Origin: Cafeteria roenbergensis | Taxonomy: Eukaryota; Sar; Bigyra; Bicosoecida; Cafeteriaceae | Assembly: GCA_008330645.1 (NCBI GenBank) | Contig: VLTN01000022.1 | Coordinates: 124,001-188,000 of the forward strand | Direction: 5' to 3' | Length of the DNA: 64,000 bases | Shown: in pieces, positions 34,401 to 45,100 of the stretch | How the letters are laid out: the number at the start of each line of letters is the position of its first letter | How positions within the stretch are numbered: the stretch's first letter is position 1 | Notes under the pieces: generated by a model | What the model saw: only the letters and a program-made list of their open reading frames with translations | The model's database searches: none | What the model was told of the DNA's origin: nothing | Made by a program: the position numbers and the translations under genes

Positions 34401-37400
34401 CGACCCCGGAGGCCCAGGTGGCCCAGGAGGGCCAGGCGCCGCGGCAGGCTTGCTCGACCCCGGAGGCCCAGGTGGCCCCGGAGGGCCAGGCGCCGCGGCA
34501 GGCTTGCTCGACCCCGGAGGCCCAGGTGGCCCAGGAGGGCCAGGCGCCGCGGCAGGCTTGCTCGACCCCGGAGGCCCAGGTGGCCCCGGAGGGCCAGGCG
34601 CCGCGGCAGGCTTGCTCGACCCCGGAGGCCCAGGTGGCCCCGGAGGCCCAGGCGATGCAGCAGGCTTGCTCGACCCCGGAGGCCCAGGTGGCCCAGGAGG
34701 CCCAGGCGCCGCGGCAGGCTTGCTCGACCCCGGAGGCCCAGGTGGCCCCGGAGGGCCAGGCGCCGCGGCAGGCTTGCTCGACCCCGGAGGCCCAGGTGGC
34801 CCCGGAGGCCCAGGCGCCGCGGCAGGCTTGCTCGGCCCCGGAGGCCCTGGTGGCCCCGGAGGGCCAGGCGCCGCGGCAGGCTTGCTCGACCCCGGAGGCC
34901 CAGGTGGCCCCGGAGGCCCAGGCGCCGCGGCAGGCTTGCTCGACCCCGGAGGCCCAGGTGGCCCCGGAGGCCCAGGCGCCGCGGCAGGCTTGCTCGACCC
35001 CGGAGGCCCAGGTGGCCCCGGAGGCCCAGGCGCCGCGGCAGGCTTGCTCGACCCCGGAGGCCCAGGTGGCCCCGGAGGGCCAGGCGCCGCGGCAGGCTTG
35101 CTCGACCCCGGAGGCCCAGGTGGCCCAGGAGGGCCAGGCGCCGCGGCAGGCTTGCTCGACCCCGGAGGCCCAGGTGGCCCAGGAGGGCCAGGCGCCGCGG
35201 CAGGCTTGCTCGACCCCGGAGGCCCAGGTGGCCCAGGAGGGCCAGGCGCCGCGGCAGGCTTGCTCGACCCCGGAGGCCCAGGTGGCCCAGGAGGGCCAGG
35301 CGCCGCGGCAGGCTTGCTCGACCCCGGAGGCCCAGGTGGCCCCGGAGGCCCAGGCGATGCAGCAGGCTTGCTAGACCCCGGAGGCCCAGGTGGCCCCGGA
35401 GGCCCAGGCGATGCAGCAGGCTTGCTAGACCCCGGAGGCGGCGCGGCCGACACCTTCTTCGCCGCGCCAGGCCCCGGCGGAGGCGGCGCGGCCGACCCCT
35501 TCTTCGCGGCGCCAGGCCCCGGCGGAGGCGGCGCGGCCGACCCCTTCTTCGCCGCGCCAGGCCCCGGCGGAGGCGGCGCGGCCGACCCCTTCTTCGCAGC
35601 GCCAGGCCCCGGCGGAGGCGGCGCGGCCGACCCCTTCTTCGCGGCGCCAGGCCCCGGCGGAGGCGGCGCGGCCGACCCCTTCTTCGCCGCGCCAGGCCCC
35701 GGCGGAGGCGGCGCGGCCGACCCCTTCTTCGCAGCGCCAGGCCCCGGCGGAGGCGGCGCGGCCGACACCTTCTGCGCAGCGCCAGGTCCCGGCGGAGGCG
35801 GCGCGGCCGACCCCTTCTTCGCCGCGCCAGGCCCCGGCGGAGGCGGCGCGGCCGACCCCTTCTTCGCGGCGCCAGGCCCCGGCGGAGGCGGCGCGGCCGA
35901 CCCCTTCTTCGCAGCGCCAGGCCCCGGCGGAGGCGGCGCGGCCGACACCTTCTTCGCCGCGCCAGGCCCCGGCGGAGGCGGCGCGGCCGACCCCTTCTTC
36001 GCAGCGCCAGGCCCCGGCGGAGGCGGCGCGGCCGACACCTTCTGCGCAGCGCCAGGTCCCGGCGGAGGCGGCGCGGCCGACCCCTTCTTCGCCGCGCCAG
36101 GCCCCGGCGGAGGCGGCGCGGCCGACCCCTTCTTCGCGGCGCCAGGCCCCGGCGGAGGCGGCGCGGCCGACCCCTTCTTCGCCGCGCCAGGCCCCGGCGG
36201 AGGCGGCGCGGCCGACCCCTTCTTCGCCGCGCCAGGCCCCGGCGGAGGCGGCGCGGCCGACCCCTTCTTCGCCGCGCCAGGCCCCGGCGGAGGCGGCGCG
36301 GCCGACCCCTTCTTCGCCGCGCCAGGCCCCGGCGGAGGCGGCGCGGCCGACCCCTTCTTCGCAGCGCCAGGCCCCGGCGGAGGCGGCGCGGCCGACCCCT
36401 TCTTCGCAGCGCCAGGCCCCGGCGGAGGCGGCGCGGCCGACCCCTTCTTTGCAGCGCCAGGCCCCGGCGGAGGCGGCGCGGCCGACCCCTTCTTCGCAGC
36501 GCCAGGCCCCGGCGGAGGCGGCGCGGCCGACCCCTTCTTCGCCGCGCCAGGCCCCGGCGGAGGCGGCGCGGCCGACCCCTTCTTCGCAGCGCCAGGCCCC
36601 GGCGGAGGCGGCGCGGCCGACCCCTTCTTCGCAGCGCCAGGCCCCGGCGGAGGCGGCGCGGCCGACCCCTTCTTCGCCGCGCCAGGCCCCGGCGGAGGCG
36701 GCGCGGCCGACCCCTTCTTCGCAGCGCCAGGCCCCGGCGGAGGCGGCGCGGCCGACCCCTTCTTCGCAGCGCCAGGCCCCGGCGGAGGCGGCGCGGCCGA
36801 CCCCTTCTTCGCAGCGCCAGGCCCCGGCGGAGGCGGCGCGGCCGACCCCTTCTTTGCAGCGCCAGGCCCCGGCAGAGGCGGCGCGGCCGACCCCTTCTTC
36901 GCAGCGCCAGGCCCCGGCGGAGGCGGCGCGGCCGACCCCTTCTTCGCCGCGCCAGGCCCCGGCGGAGGCGGCGCGGCCGACCCCTTCTTCGCAGCGCCAG
37001 GCCCCGGCGGAGGCGGCGCGGCCGACCCCTTCTTCGCGGCGCCAGGCCCGGGGCCAGGTGGTGGTGGTGCGGAGGGTCCTCGCTTCGGCCGCGTCGGCGA
37101 GGGTTGCCTCACCACTGGTGGGGCATTACTTCCAGTTGTGCCCTTAGGTCCGGAGGACCTTCCCGATGCCGCGGGCGGCGCTGCGAATCAGAACCGAGAG
37201 CGTGCTAACACAAATGGCGCGCGTCGGGTCGAATCCTGCACAGCGGCCACGGCGGGCAGGCCCGCCGAGACAACGAAGACTCCCAAGCGCCGGATGCACT
37301 CGGCATGTACCGCGCGCCGAGCCCGGGCGGCGGCCAGCTCAAGTCAGGGTGTCTGGAGCTTGCACTGGGCAAGGCGCAACGCATTCTGGCGCACTGGAGC

Positions 37401-37428
37401 CATGCTCACGAGGTGGAGGCCCACTCAT
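22410..37428 (-). CDS. Giant modular protein: PPPPG, GPP, Ala/Pro-acidic and EAAAK arrays, IQ motifs, coiled coil
   Basis: The long frame has no ATG upstream of its first repeats. A short first exon solves this: ATG 37428-37410 (19 nt, MSGPPP plus one base), donor GTGAGC, intron 37181-37409 ending TTCGCAG, exon 2 37180-22410, giving [20 protein letters not shown] and about 4,929 residues. Order: PPPPG array (about 50-586); GPP array (586-1174); proline-rich spacer; Ala/Pro-acidic array (1313-1720); AAAKQAEEE array (1812-2275); IQ region (about 2550-3590) with roughly ten IQ-like motifs such as [30 protein letters not shown] and [14 protein letters not shown], some within a 121-residue triplication; coiled coil (3670-4090); disordered Ser/Arg/Pro tail with a final helix [10 protein letters not shown] motifs normally bind calmodulin or myosin light chains; PPPPG normally binds profilin, EVH1, SH3 or WW domains. 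No signal peptide or catalytic domain is seen. A cytoskeletal scaffold or spacer is inferred. Confidence 0.8.
28132..29150 (-). repeat. 363-bp tandem triplication (121-residue unit with IQ motif)
   Basis: Units begin at 28132, 28495 and 28858 and differ at only a few bases; the third fades out near 29150. Each codes 121 residues with one IQ motif ([17 protein letters not shown]), a [20 protein letters not shown] helix and a Ser/Pro/Arg linker. Confidence 0.9.
30380..31765 (-). repeat. 27-bp array coding AAAKQAEEE (about 51 units)
   Basis: Nine-residue units alternate [18 protein letters not shown] and AAAKRAEEE, with rare AAV or inserted Ala runs. Glu and Lys four residues apart favour a stable single alpha helix. 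Units keep length divisible by three despite many single-base variants. Confidence 0.9.
32035..33250 (-). repeat. 39-bp array coding [13 protein letters not shown] (about 31 units)
   Basis: Thirteen-residue Ala/Pro units with a variable acidic position (ADDAA, ADEAA, EADEAA, DADDAA). The composition suggests an extended, negatively charged linker. Confidence 0.9.
33676..35440 (-). repeat. 54-bp array coding [18 protein letters not shown] (about 33 units)
   Basis: Eighteen-residue units hold three GPP triplets and one GSS, then KPAAAP, so the Gly-X-Y register is broken every unit. Variants include GPSKP and KPAASP. It is collagen-like in composition, not a continuous triple-helix sequence. 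Confidence 0.9.
35441..37050 (-). repeat. 45-bp array coding [15 protein letters not shown] (about 36 units)
   Basis: Fifteen-residue units each hold one PPPPG. A few units read KKVSAA or QKVSAA and one reads PPLPG. Silent differences between neighbours are few, pointing to recent amplification or homogenisation. Confidence 0.9.
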
Positions 37429-38087
37429 GGCTGCCAGCCCAGCAGTGACAGCAGGCCCAGGTCTGGCCTATCGGTCTTGGCCGGCAACGCTGCAGAGATG
37501 ACCGGCACAGCGTGCGAGTGGCCTCGGGTTGCATGCGCGGAGCGCGGTAGAGCGACGCCAGGTGGATCTGGCCGCCGTGAACGATACTTGTCACAGCTGG
37601 GTCTCGGGCCTGGGGCCGAGAGACTGCGCGCGCGCGCGCCACCGGGAATTGCGTGCTGGACAATGAACTGCCCCTCTCGAGGCGTGCCACCGGCCAGCGC
37701 GCTCGCCTTGGGCGTCGGCAGCGCGCCAGTCGCCCGCGTCACGCATTGCTCTTGGCTCGGTTCGCGCGGCAGTCGGGCGAACGAACCCCGAACGCGCGCA
37801 CGGAGTGCCTACGCGCACAGCATGCACAACAAGGAGGATACCCACAGATTCGCCCGGTGGCACGGCGCGGCGCCTCCCACAGGCACCGCTGCAGGCCGCA
37901 GGCGCGCGCCTTGGGTCGCGCAGGGATTGTTTGCTGGTCACACAACATTGTCGAGCCGCTGCCGATGGCTCTGCCCGGAACGGCTGGCCATCAAACTCCG
38001 GCGCAGTCACCCTGTGCGGACGCAATCGGGACACACAAGACACCAAACAGCGCGGCCCACCACACTTGGGCTTCTTTCCGCGCAAGC
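37429..38087. other. Divergent promoter spacer
   Basis: About 660 bp between the first exon of the repeat giant (minus) and the LRR gene (plus). Both promoters should lie here. No TATA-like box or repeat was recognised, and short frames on both strands look random. Positions 37181-37409, next to it, are the predicted intron of the giant. Confidence 0.55.
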
Positions 38088-41000
38088 ATGGAGAGCGGGC
38101 GCCGGGCTGAGACCCTGGCGAACTTGCCATGCGCGGCGCGATCGCTGCGCTCGGAGGTGATCGAGAGCCTGGTGTCCTTGATTGAAGGGGACGACCGGCA
38201 GTCGCTCCGCTCCAAGTTTCGAACTGGCAGCCTTGCCGTCATTGATGCCGACACGATTCAACAAGTCCTGGCTCGCGCTCCCTTGCGGTACGCGGGCTAC
38301 AGCGGCATGCGCCTCCTTCAGCGCAGTTCCTGCGTGTCCACGGTCGACCTCTCGTCCAACACGGACTGCGAGAACCTGGCAAAGCAGGCCTGCAACCCGT
38401 CGTACTTCCCGCGAGTCAAGCTGTTGCGCATTCGGGGAGCCGCGCTGGGGCGGGAGGCTCTGGCGTCTTTGCTGTCCTCGCCGCCGCCCGGCCTGTGCGC
38501 GCTCGACCTGGCCAACGCCCGCATTCCGGGCCAGCCCGACTGGGCGCCGCTCGCCGGTCGGCGCGCCTCGACATTTCGCCAGCTGTCGCTAGCAGGAACG
38601 TCGTGCATGCTTGGCGCGGGAAGCCGGCAGCTGCCTTCGGAGCTCGTGGCTCTTGACTTGTCCGGATGCTTCGGCGTGCGGCTAGCACCCCTGCTGTCCC
38701 GCTGCACGTCGCTCCGGAGCCTATCGCTGGCATTCTCGTCGGTCACAGTCGGGTCCCCCAGCGACGAGGGGGGTGCAGCCGCGTGGCGCGGCTCGTCCGG
38801 CGCTCGCGGAGGCAAGCGCGGGGCAAGCTCTCGCGCAGCTCCGGGTCGGGCGACGGGCTGGGCTGCTCTGGCAGATGACTCGGACGAGGAGGAGGGGGGC
38901 CATGCAGGCGGCGGTGCGGGTCGGGCCCAGCCTGGGCTGGAGTCGGTCGGCGACCCACGAGGCGCTGGCAGAGGAGCAGGTGGGCCAGTCGGCGAAGGCG
39001 CCATCACTGCCATTGCCACCGCCCCCGGTGTGTCACGGCTGCGCGCGCTCGACCTCCGCGGCTGCCAAATTGCCGACCCCATGCCCTTGGTCTCGCTGTC
39101 CAGTGCGTGCGCGGCCACCCTGCGCCTGCTTGACCTGCGGCACGCTGTCGTTGCGCCGCGCTGCAACGCCGAGCACTGCTTGCGAGGCCTTGCGCCCATG
39201 GTGGGGCTGCGGGGCCTGGGCCTTCCCGCCGGACTCACCGCCTCGCTTACCCTGGAGGCGTTGCTCCGTGCCCTGAGCCCCATGAGGCGCCTGTCATGGC
39301 TAGCCGCCACGGTGGCGTCGCTCCACGTCGGGAGTTTGGCCAAGGAGCGGGCAGCGGCGGCGTCGGCAGGCGTCGCCGACCCAGTCACCGGCGCTGCGAG
39401 CGAGGCAGCCCGTGCGCGCATGCCAGCCGGAACCACGTCCTCGCTCGAGGCGCCCTGGTGCTCGGTGCGCCTGCTCGACGTTGCAATCGCGGCCTGGGTG
39501 ACAGACCCCACGGCCAGGGGAGATATGACCGTCACCGAGGCCCGCCAGGCGTCCAGTGACGCGGCTGCGCTCGCGGCAGCTGGCCAGGGCTCGGCGGGGT
39601 CGAGGACTGTGCAGGACATGGGGCCAGTCCTGGCGGCGATGCCGCAACTCTGTCGCCTCCGCGTGTCTGGAGCCGGCACCAGCCAGAGCGCCGCTGGGGC
39701 TCCCGGCAGGCTGGTCTGGGCTCGGGGCTTGACACAGTACGCCCGTGTGCTGGCGTCTGGGTGGCGGGAGCTGGGCGAGGTCGCTGGGGCGGCGGGACGG
39801 GTGCCCAGCCTGCGGCGGGAGCTGTCCGTTGCTGTGCTGCGGCAGGCCCTTGCGCGCTCCCCGCTCGCAGAGCTCAGCCTGGATGGGGTTCCTGGCGTGC
39901 ACGACCGTGTGCTTCTGCTGGCTGGATGCCTGCCGCGCCTGGCACACCTCCGGCTGCAGCCTTGCAGCGGTGCTGCAAGTGGTGCGTTGGGCGCTGCTCT
40001 GTCCGCGGCAGACGCGCTCTCCTCCGTGCGCGAGCATGCGTCGCTGAGAGCCATGTCAGGCCGAGGCGGACCCGGGGCCGCGGCCCGCAGCACTGGCACT
40101 GCAGCCGGCACGCGGTTCCCGGAGGACGGGGACACGTCCGACTCGGAGGACGGTGACGCAGGCTCCGGGACAAGGCGAGCTGCGTCGTCCGGTTCTGCGG
40201 CGAGGGGCTGGCCCACCCAGGAAGCCTGGTCAGCGCTTGCGGCAGCGCTGGCACCGCCTGTGGCCGCGCGAGTTGCTCCCAAGCACTCTGGTGGCGGCAG
40301 CGAGATGAAGCGGTTCCTGCCCCCCCACCGGGCAGAGCTCCCTCGTGCCAGCGGCCTGGACGCCGGCGGGGCACTAGCAGCGCTTCGAGAGGCTGAGCGC
40401 GAGTGGCTCGAAGCGCCCGCCGCGCGAGCTGACGCCGCGCTGGCAGCGATGCGGGTGGCCAGGACCGACGTGGAGCGCACGCGCATCGGCGTGAGGGCGG
40501 GAGCCGAGACCGAGGCGTCGGGCGCTGGCGGCGGCGGCGGCGGCGGCGGGGGGGGGCCGGAGGAGGAGAGCGACGAGGAGGAGGAGCACGAGGCAGGAGC
40601 GGAGGGAGAGGCCGTCCCCGCGGCAGCAGCCGGTGGAGCCCCCGTTGGGATCCAGGCGGCTGATGACGAGCTTGTGGCCCCGCCCCGGCTTGGCAGGCCA
40701 GCCCCGCCGACGCTCGGCAACGTCCGCGTCGGCGGCGCCTCGCTTGTGACAGGGCCCGCGGTGAGCGACTTGTGGGCAGACTCGGACAGCAGTGACGGCG
40801 ACGATGTCGTCGTCGTCAGCGGCAGCGGCGGCGGCGGCGGAGGCGGTGGTGCGCCGGGCGCAAGTGCCGGAACCTCTCTGCCTCTTGCGACGCCCGAGCA
40901 GGAGGAAGGCGGCGCCGACAGCGATGACGACGACGCCGACGACTTCGGGGCCTTTGGCGCCCGGGCGATGGCCAAAGCCGCACAGAGCGCGCCCTCCAGG

Positions 41001-41897
41001 CGCCGCGCGCGAGGCGGGCGCAAGCGAGCAACCTCGCCGCCCGCTGAAGCCGGTGCGGGAGGCGATCCGGGCATGGAGGCTTCCAGCGGAGGCGCAGCCG
41101 ACAGCGGGCCCGAGGCGGCTGAGTCGCCGGCGGCTGTGGCGGTCCTGGGCTTCCCGCAGCTGCGGCAGCTGAGCGTGGCCGGCTACGCCAGTCTCGGTGC
41201 CGCCTTCGTGGCAGCCCTGTGTCGCATGGCGCCGCCGTCTCTGCGCCGGGTCGACTGCCGCGGCACGGCGGTGAAGCCATCGCAGGCGCACGCGATTGCA
41301 GGGGCGATTTCCCGCCGCGAGCGCGCAGCGTTTCGCGTGTGGGCGGACGCTGCTGCGGCAGAGGGCGCCGTCGAGGGGGCGTGTCTGCCGCGCTCGGGCG
41401 CGGCTCCCGAGGACGACCTGTCGGCAGTGCTTCGCGGCGGATCGCTCGTTACCCGTCCCGGCCTGGGCGGGGAGGCGGACGAGGACTCGCACGCTTGGGC
41501 AATGTCGTCGCCTGCGGACGCCGAGGCCCACGCCGAGCAGGCAATGCGCTGCGACGAGCTGGCGAGCGAGTGGTGCGACGACGAGGCCGGCGGCGAGGGG
41601 GCCGTGGACCAGCTCGGCGGTTTGGCACGGGCGGGAAGCGGCGGGTCTGGTGGTGCTGGCGACCGGCCGGGGCACCGTGCATGGCTGGACGGCGAGCACG
41701 CCGACGAGCCGGTCGTGTTCGGCTCTGCGAGGCCAGAGCCGAGCGCCACGAGCATCCTGGTGGCTGCGGGGCCACGGACGATGCACATGCAGGGGCGATC
41801 GGCGGTAGACGCGGTGGAGGACCGCGGCGCCATGACACCGTGCCAGTTGGACTGCGTGTGGGAGGCTGCGGTTGAGCTGCTTGGCATTGGCGAGTGA
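38088..41897 (+). CDS. Leucine-rich-repeat protein with acidic and glycine-rich insert
   Basis: ATG at 38088 ([20 protein letters not shown]), TGA at 41897, 1,269 residues. The frame is open further upstream but reads as spacer. LRR segments of the AMN1/RNase-inhibitor type occur at residues about 75-260 ([65 protein letters not shown]), about 315-400 ([30 protein letters not shown]), about 590-640 ([21 protein letters not shown]) and about 1020-1065 ([25 protein letters not shown]). Between the last two lies about 380 residues of acidic, poly-Gly and poly-Ala sequence. LRR sheets of this type bind proteins, often as substrate receptors of ubiquitin ligases; no F-box is seen, so function stays open. 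It is divergent from the repeat giant. Stop context is GAGTGAAGG. Confidence 0.75.
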   Translation: MESGRRAETLANLPCAARSLRSEVIESLVSLIEGDDRQSLRSKFRTGSLAVIDADTIQQVLARAPLRYAGYSGMRLLQRSSCVSTVDLSSNTDCENLAKQACNPSYFPRVKLLRIRGAALGREALASLLSSPPPGLCALDLANARIPGQPDWAPLAGRRASTFRQLSLAGTSCMLGAGSRQLPSELVALDLSGCFGVRLAPLLSRCTSLRSLSLAFSSVTVGSPSDEGGAAAWRGSSGARGGKRGASSRAAPGRATGWAALADDSDEEEGGHAGGGAGRAQPGLESVGDPRGAGRGAGGPVGEGAITAIATAPGVSRLRALDLRGCQIADPMPLVSLSSACAATLRLLDLRHAVVAPRCNAEHCLRGLAPMVGLRGLGLPAGLTASLTLEALLRALSPMRRLSWLAATVASLHVGSLAKERAAAASAGVADPVTGAASEAARARMPAGTTSSLEAPWCSVRLLDVAIAAWVTDPTARGDMTVTEARQASSDAAALAAAGQGSAGSRTVQDMGPVLAAMPQLCRLRVSGAGTSQSAAGAPGRLVWARGLTQYARVLASGWRELGEVAGAAGRVPSLRRELSVAVLRQALARSPLAELSLDGVPGVHDRVLLLAGCLPRLAHLRLQPCSGAASGALGAALSAADALSSVREHASLRAMSGRGGPGAAARSTGTAAGTRFPEDGDTSDSEDGDAGSGTRRAASSGSAARGWPTQEAWSALAAALAPPVAARVAPKHSGGGSEMKRFLPPHRAELPRASGLDAGGALAALREAEREWLEAPAARADAALAAMRVARTDVERTRIGVRAGAETEASGAGGGGGGGGGGPEEESDEEEEHEAGAEGEAVPAAAAGGAPVGIQAADDELVAPPRLGRPAPPTLGNVRVGGASLVTGPAVSDLWADSDSSDGDDVVVVSGSGGGGGGGGAPGASAGTSLPLATPEQEEGGADSDDDDADDFGAFGARAMAKAAQSAPSRRRARGGRKRATSPPAEAGAGGDPGMEASSGGAADSGPEAAESPAAVAVLGFPQLRQLSVAGYASLGAAFVAALCRMAPPSLRRVDCRGTAVKPSQAHAIAGAISRRERAAFRVWADAAAAEGAVEGACLPRSGAAPEDDLSAVLRGGSLVTRPGLGGEADEDSHAWAMSSPADAEAHAEQAMRCDELASEWCDDEAGGEGAVDQLGGLARAGSGGSGGAGDRPGHRAWLDGEHADEPVVFGSARPEPSATSILVAAGPRTMHMQGRSAVDAVEDRGAMTPCQLDCVWEAAVELLGIGE

Positions 41898-42135
41898 AGG
41901 TCGCCGGCGCAAGGCGAGCCTCCCAAGTTTATTGCTTCCCGAGAATGCAAAGCCCCGCGCACACAGCCCCGCTCACGCCCCTCCGCTGGTCGCCCGGGGG
42001 GGCGGGATTGCTTGGCGCGCCCGAACAGCCAACGCGGCAACCGCCTGACTCCTCGCGATTGGCAGTCCCAACTCTGAGCGGCTCTGCCCGAGTTGGGAGC
42101 CGAAGCTTTGCGATGAGAGCCGCCGCGGCCTCGCG
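41898..42135. other. Short spacer before the BEACH gene
   Basis: About 240 bp between two plus-strand genes. It must hold a 3' end and a promoter. No motif was recognised. Confidence 0.5.
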
Positions 42136-45100
42136 ATGGCCGCAGGAGAAGCCAGCTGGCACAACAGTCCCGCCCGGCGTCGGCGGCCTATGGCGGCATC
42201 GCTGGCGGAGGCGCTCGACGCGGCGGGCGTTAGCCCGCACGGGGCCACCGCGGTGTGCCCCGACCTCTCCGCGCTTGCTGCGCTGTTGAAGCCAGCCGCA
42301 TGGGGCGACGGCGGCGAGCGCACGCTTCGCGCCCTGCTACCACTGCTGGCGTCGGTCACCAGCGAGAGTTTGCGCACGACGGAGGCGGCTGCTCGCCACG
42401 GGGAGCTGCTGCAGGCCGCGCTCAAGCTCCTCTGTCAGGATCACGTTTCCGCAGCGACTCGCCCTGCTCCAGATTCGCCGCCTGGCCCCGATGCTGCAGC
42501 GGAGCGCCCGTTGGACAGGGTCACGCGCAGCAGGCTCGTGGCTCTGGCGGCAACGCTGATGTCTCACCGCACGACGAGCGCAGACCTTGCGAGACTGCTT
42601 TCGCTGTTCGCGCACACCACGGCTGTCGTGGAAGGCGGCGATCAGCGCCCCGCGCTGGCCCTCCGGCTCAGCCGAGGCCCCCGAGGCGCCGGGCTTGCCC
42701 GCGCGTGCAGCGGGGCGCGCCTGCCTGGCACCGGCGCGGCAGACGGCGTGGCCGAGGTGCTCGGCGTTCTTGCTGAGTCAATGCGCTCGGCGACGCTGCC
42801 CATGCACTCGGCGCTGGACCTGGGCCCGCGCCCTGGCTGCGTGTTGCTGCCCTCGCTGCGACAGTGGCCGTCCAAGGGGCTGACTTTCGCTGTGTGGCTC
42901 AGGCTGGAGGCGTATCCCAAGCCAGCTGTGGCGCGCATGGGAGCCGCCCCAGCAGCGCCCGAGGGCGTCGGGACGTCGCGCCCTGGCGAGGCCCTGCTCC
43001 TGCGGATGCGCGCGGCGGATGGCCTCGGGCTAGAGCTGAGCGTGCGGTCAGACGGCCGGGTCGGCTTTCGGCTTGAGAGCGACAGAGGCCTTCCCTCAGA
43101 GCACCTGCCAGCACGCGCGCCGGGGTCCGTGCTGCCTCTCCGGCGCTGGATATGGGTGTGCGGGGTGGTGGCCCCGCGGCAGTGGACCTCCATCTTCGGA
43201 TCGGACCGCTGCCAGCTGTATTGCGACCACCGGCTCGTCCTCGACGAGCCCACCCGCTTCCCCGCCCTGGGTGACAGACAGGTCCAGGAGGCTGTGCTGG
43301 GCGGCTTCCACGGCCAGCTCGGCCCGGCCGTGTGCCTCGCGAAACCCCTGTCCCAGGAGCACGTGTTTGCGCTGCGAGCGGCCATGCACAGCCCGGGAGC
43401 GCTGCTCTCCGCTCCGGCTGAGACGCAATCGCTGCCCCGCCCGCCTGTCGCGGGCGTCGCTGGCCTCATGGGCCTGGCTGGGGGCGCGTCCCAGGCCGAC
43501 TCGGAAGCCCTTGTTACAGCCCGCAGGCGGACGAACGAGGCGGCCCGCTCGGCCAGGCTTGCTGAGGAGCGCGCCGACGCCGCAGCCGCCCGAGCCGCAG
43601 CGTCGGCTCCCGCGAGCGCCCCTCCGGCCGGAGGATCGCCCCGGCCACCTGAAGCCGGGGCAGCGTCCGACGACGCCGCTCGCCTCCGGGCCGCCTCGGC
43701 CACGGTCGCTACCCGCGCCACGGCAACCGTGTCGGCCGACGCTGCGACGCCGCGCCTGCCCTCCGCAGCCACTGCGCCGGTCGACCAAGCGTGCATCTCC
43801 TCGGGCCTGCTCGTGACGCGCCTGGCTGTGGAGGGAGCCCAGGACTTGGTTTCGCTGGCGGGCGTGCAGTCCTGGCTCGGGCGCCCCTGGGCGGACGCCG
43901 GCGCCTCGCCTGCGCGCCCTGTCTGCGGGAGGACGGCCGCTGGCGCCGACAGCGACGCGGGCGGCGAAAGCAACGGTGACGAAGGCGACGACGCAGCCAA
44001 CGAGGACGACGATGACGAGGGCGACGCTGGAGCTGCAACCCGGGACGAGAGCCCTGCCGATGACCGCGACGCGGCGCGCCCCACGGGCCCGACGAGCGCA
44101 GGCAGCTCCCGGGCCCTCCCGCGCTGCTGGCCGACGGGACCCCCCGTCTCCGTTGCCAGCCTTGGAGGCACCACCCGCCCAACTGACGGACCGTCCCCGT
44201 TCCCTCCAGGCGCCTGGAATTCGCTGCTCTTCTGCCTAGACGCCCGGAGGGCGTGCGTCGCGCCCGACGGGTCCACGGCCGCAGCCCAGGTGGGACGACC
44301 TGCCGTGCCTGGCTCCTCTGCGCCCGCGGGCGCACCGGGGTCTGGCAGCGACGCTCTCTGCCTCATCGATGCATCCCCCCACCAGTGTCATGGCACCGTG
44401 CTCGGAACCCGGCCCCGCCGCCACGCCACACCAGCCGCGGCCGCCGCGGCCGCCGCGGACCCCTGCTCAGCCTTCTCGCCCCTCGGCCCAACGATCATCC
44501 GCCCATCGAGGCCTTGCGACGCGCTCGCCGCGCTGGGCGGCCCTGTGCTGCTGCTGCCGCTGCTCACCCCGCCCTCGGCCTGTCCCCCGGTATTGTCCGG
44601 CCGCTCCCACAGCAGGGCAGGCTCGTCCGTGAGCGCTGCAGCAGCCGCCGCGGCAAGTGGCGACGCAGCTGCGGCGTCGCCGGCCGCCGCCGCAGCGGCC
44701 TCGGGCCGTGCCCGGCCCGGCGGCGCAGCTGGCAGCTTACCCGGCGTCTCCTCCCCTTTGCCGCGCGTGCTGCGCTTCGACAGCGATCGCACTGCCTCGG
44801 CGTGGGGCGCGCCGGACGGGCCGACGAACGAGGAGGCGGGAACGGTCCCGCCTTTGCTGGCTGCAGCGCTGACTCCCGCAGCCCTCGTCGCCGCCGTCGA
44901 CGCCATCGCCGCCAGCTGCCAAGGCTCGGCCCGCTGTGCGTCGCTCTTCCTCCGGCGGGGCGGGCTGGACTCCCTGGGACACTGCTTGCGCCAGTGGCCA
45001 GCCAGCGAGCTGTCCCTGCCGCTCTGGGCCGCTACAGCGCGCCTGGTGGCGGCGCTGGCGGGGTGCAGCTCGCCCGAGACGCCGGACGAGGGCGTTGACG

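Noticed and set aside
30380-37050. Regular short repeats as a CRISPR array
   Set aside because: There are no unique spacers; units are contiguous, in frame and coding.
37226-37236. GGGTCGAATCC, resembling a tRNA B box
   Set aside because: Flanking bases do not form a T-arm stem or acceptor stem, and it lies in the predicted intron of the giant gene.
33619-38160. Plus-strand open frame of 1,513 codons with GGPGGPG repeats
   Set aside because: It looks collagen-like only because GPP arrays on the minus strand are read backwards; its end runs into the promoter of the LRR gene.
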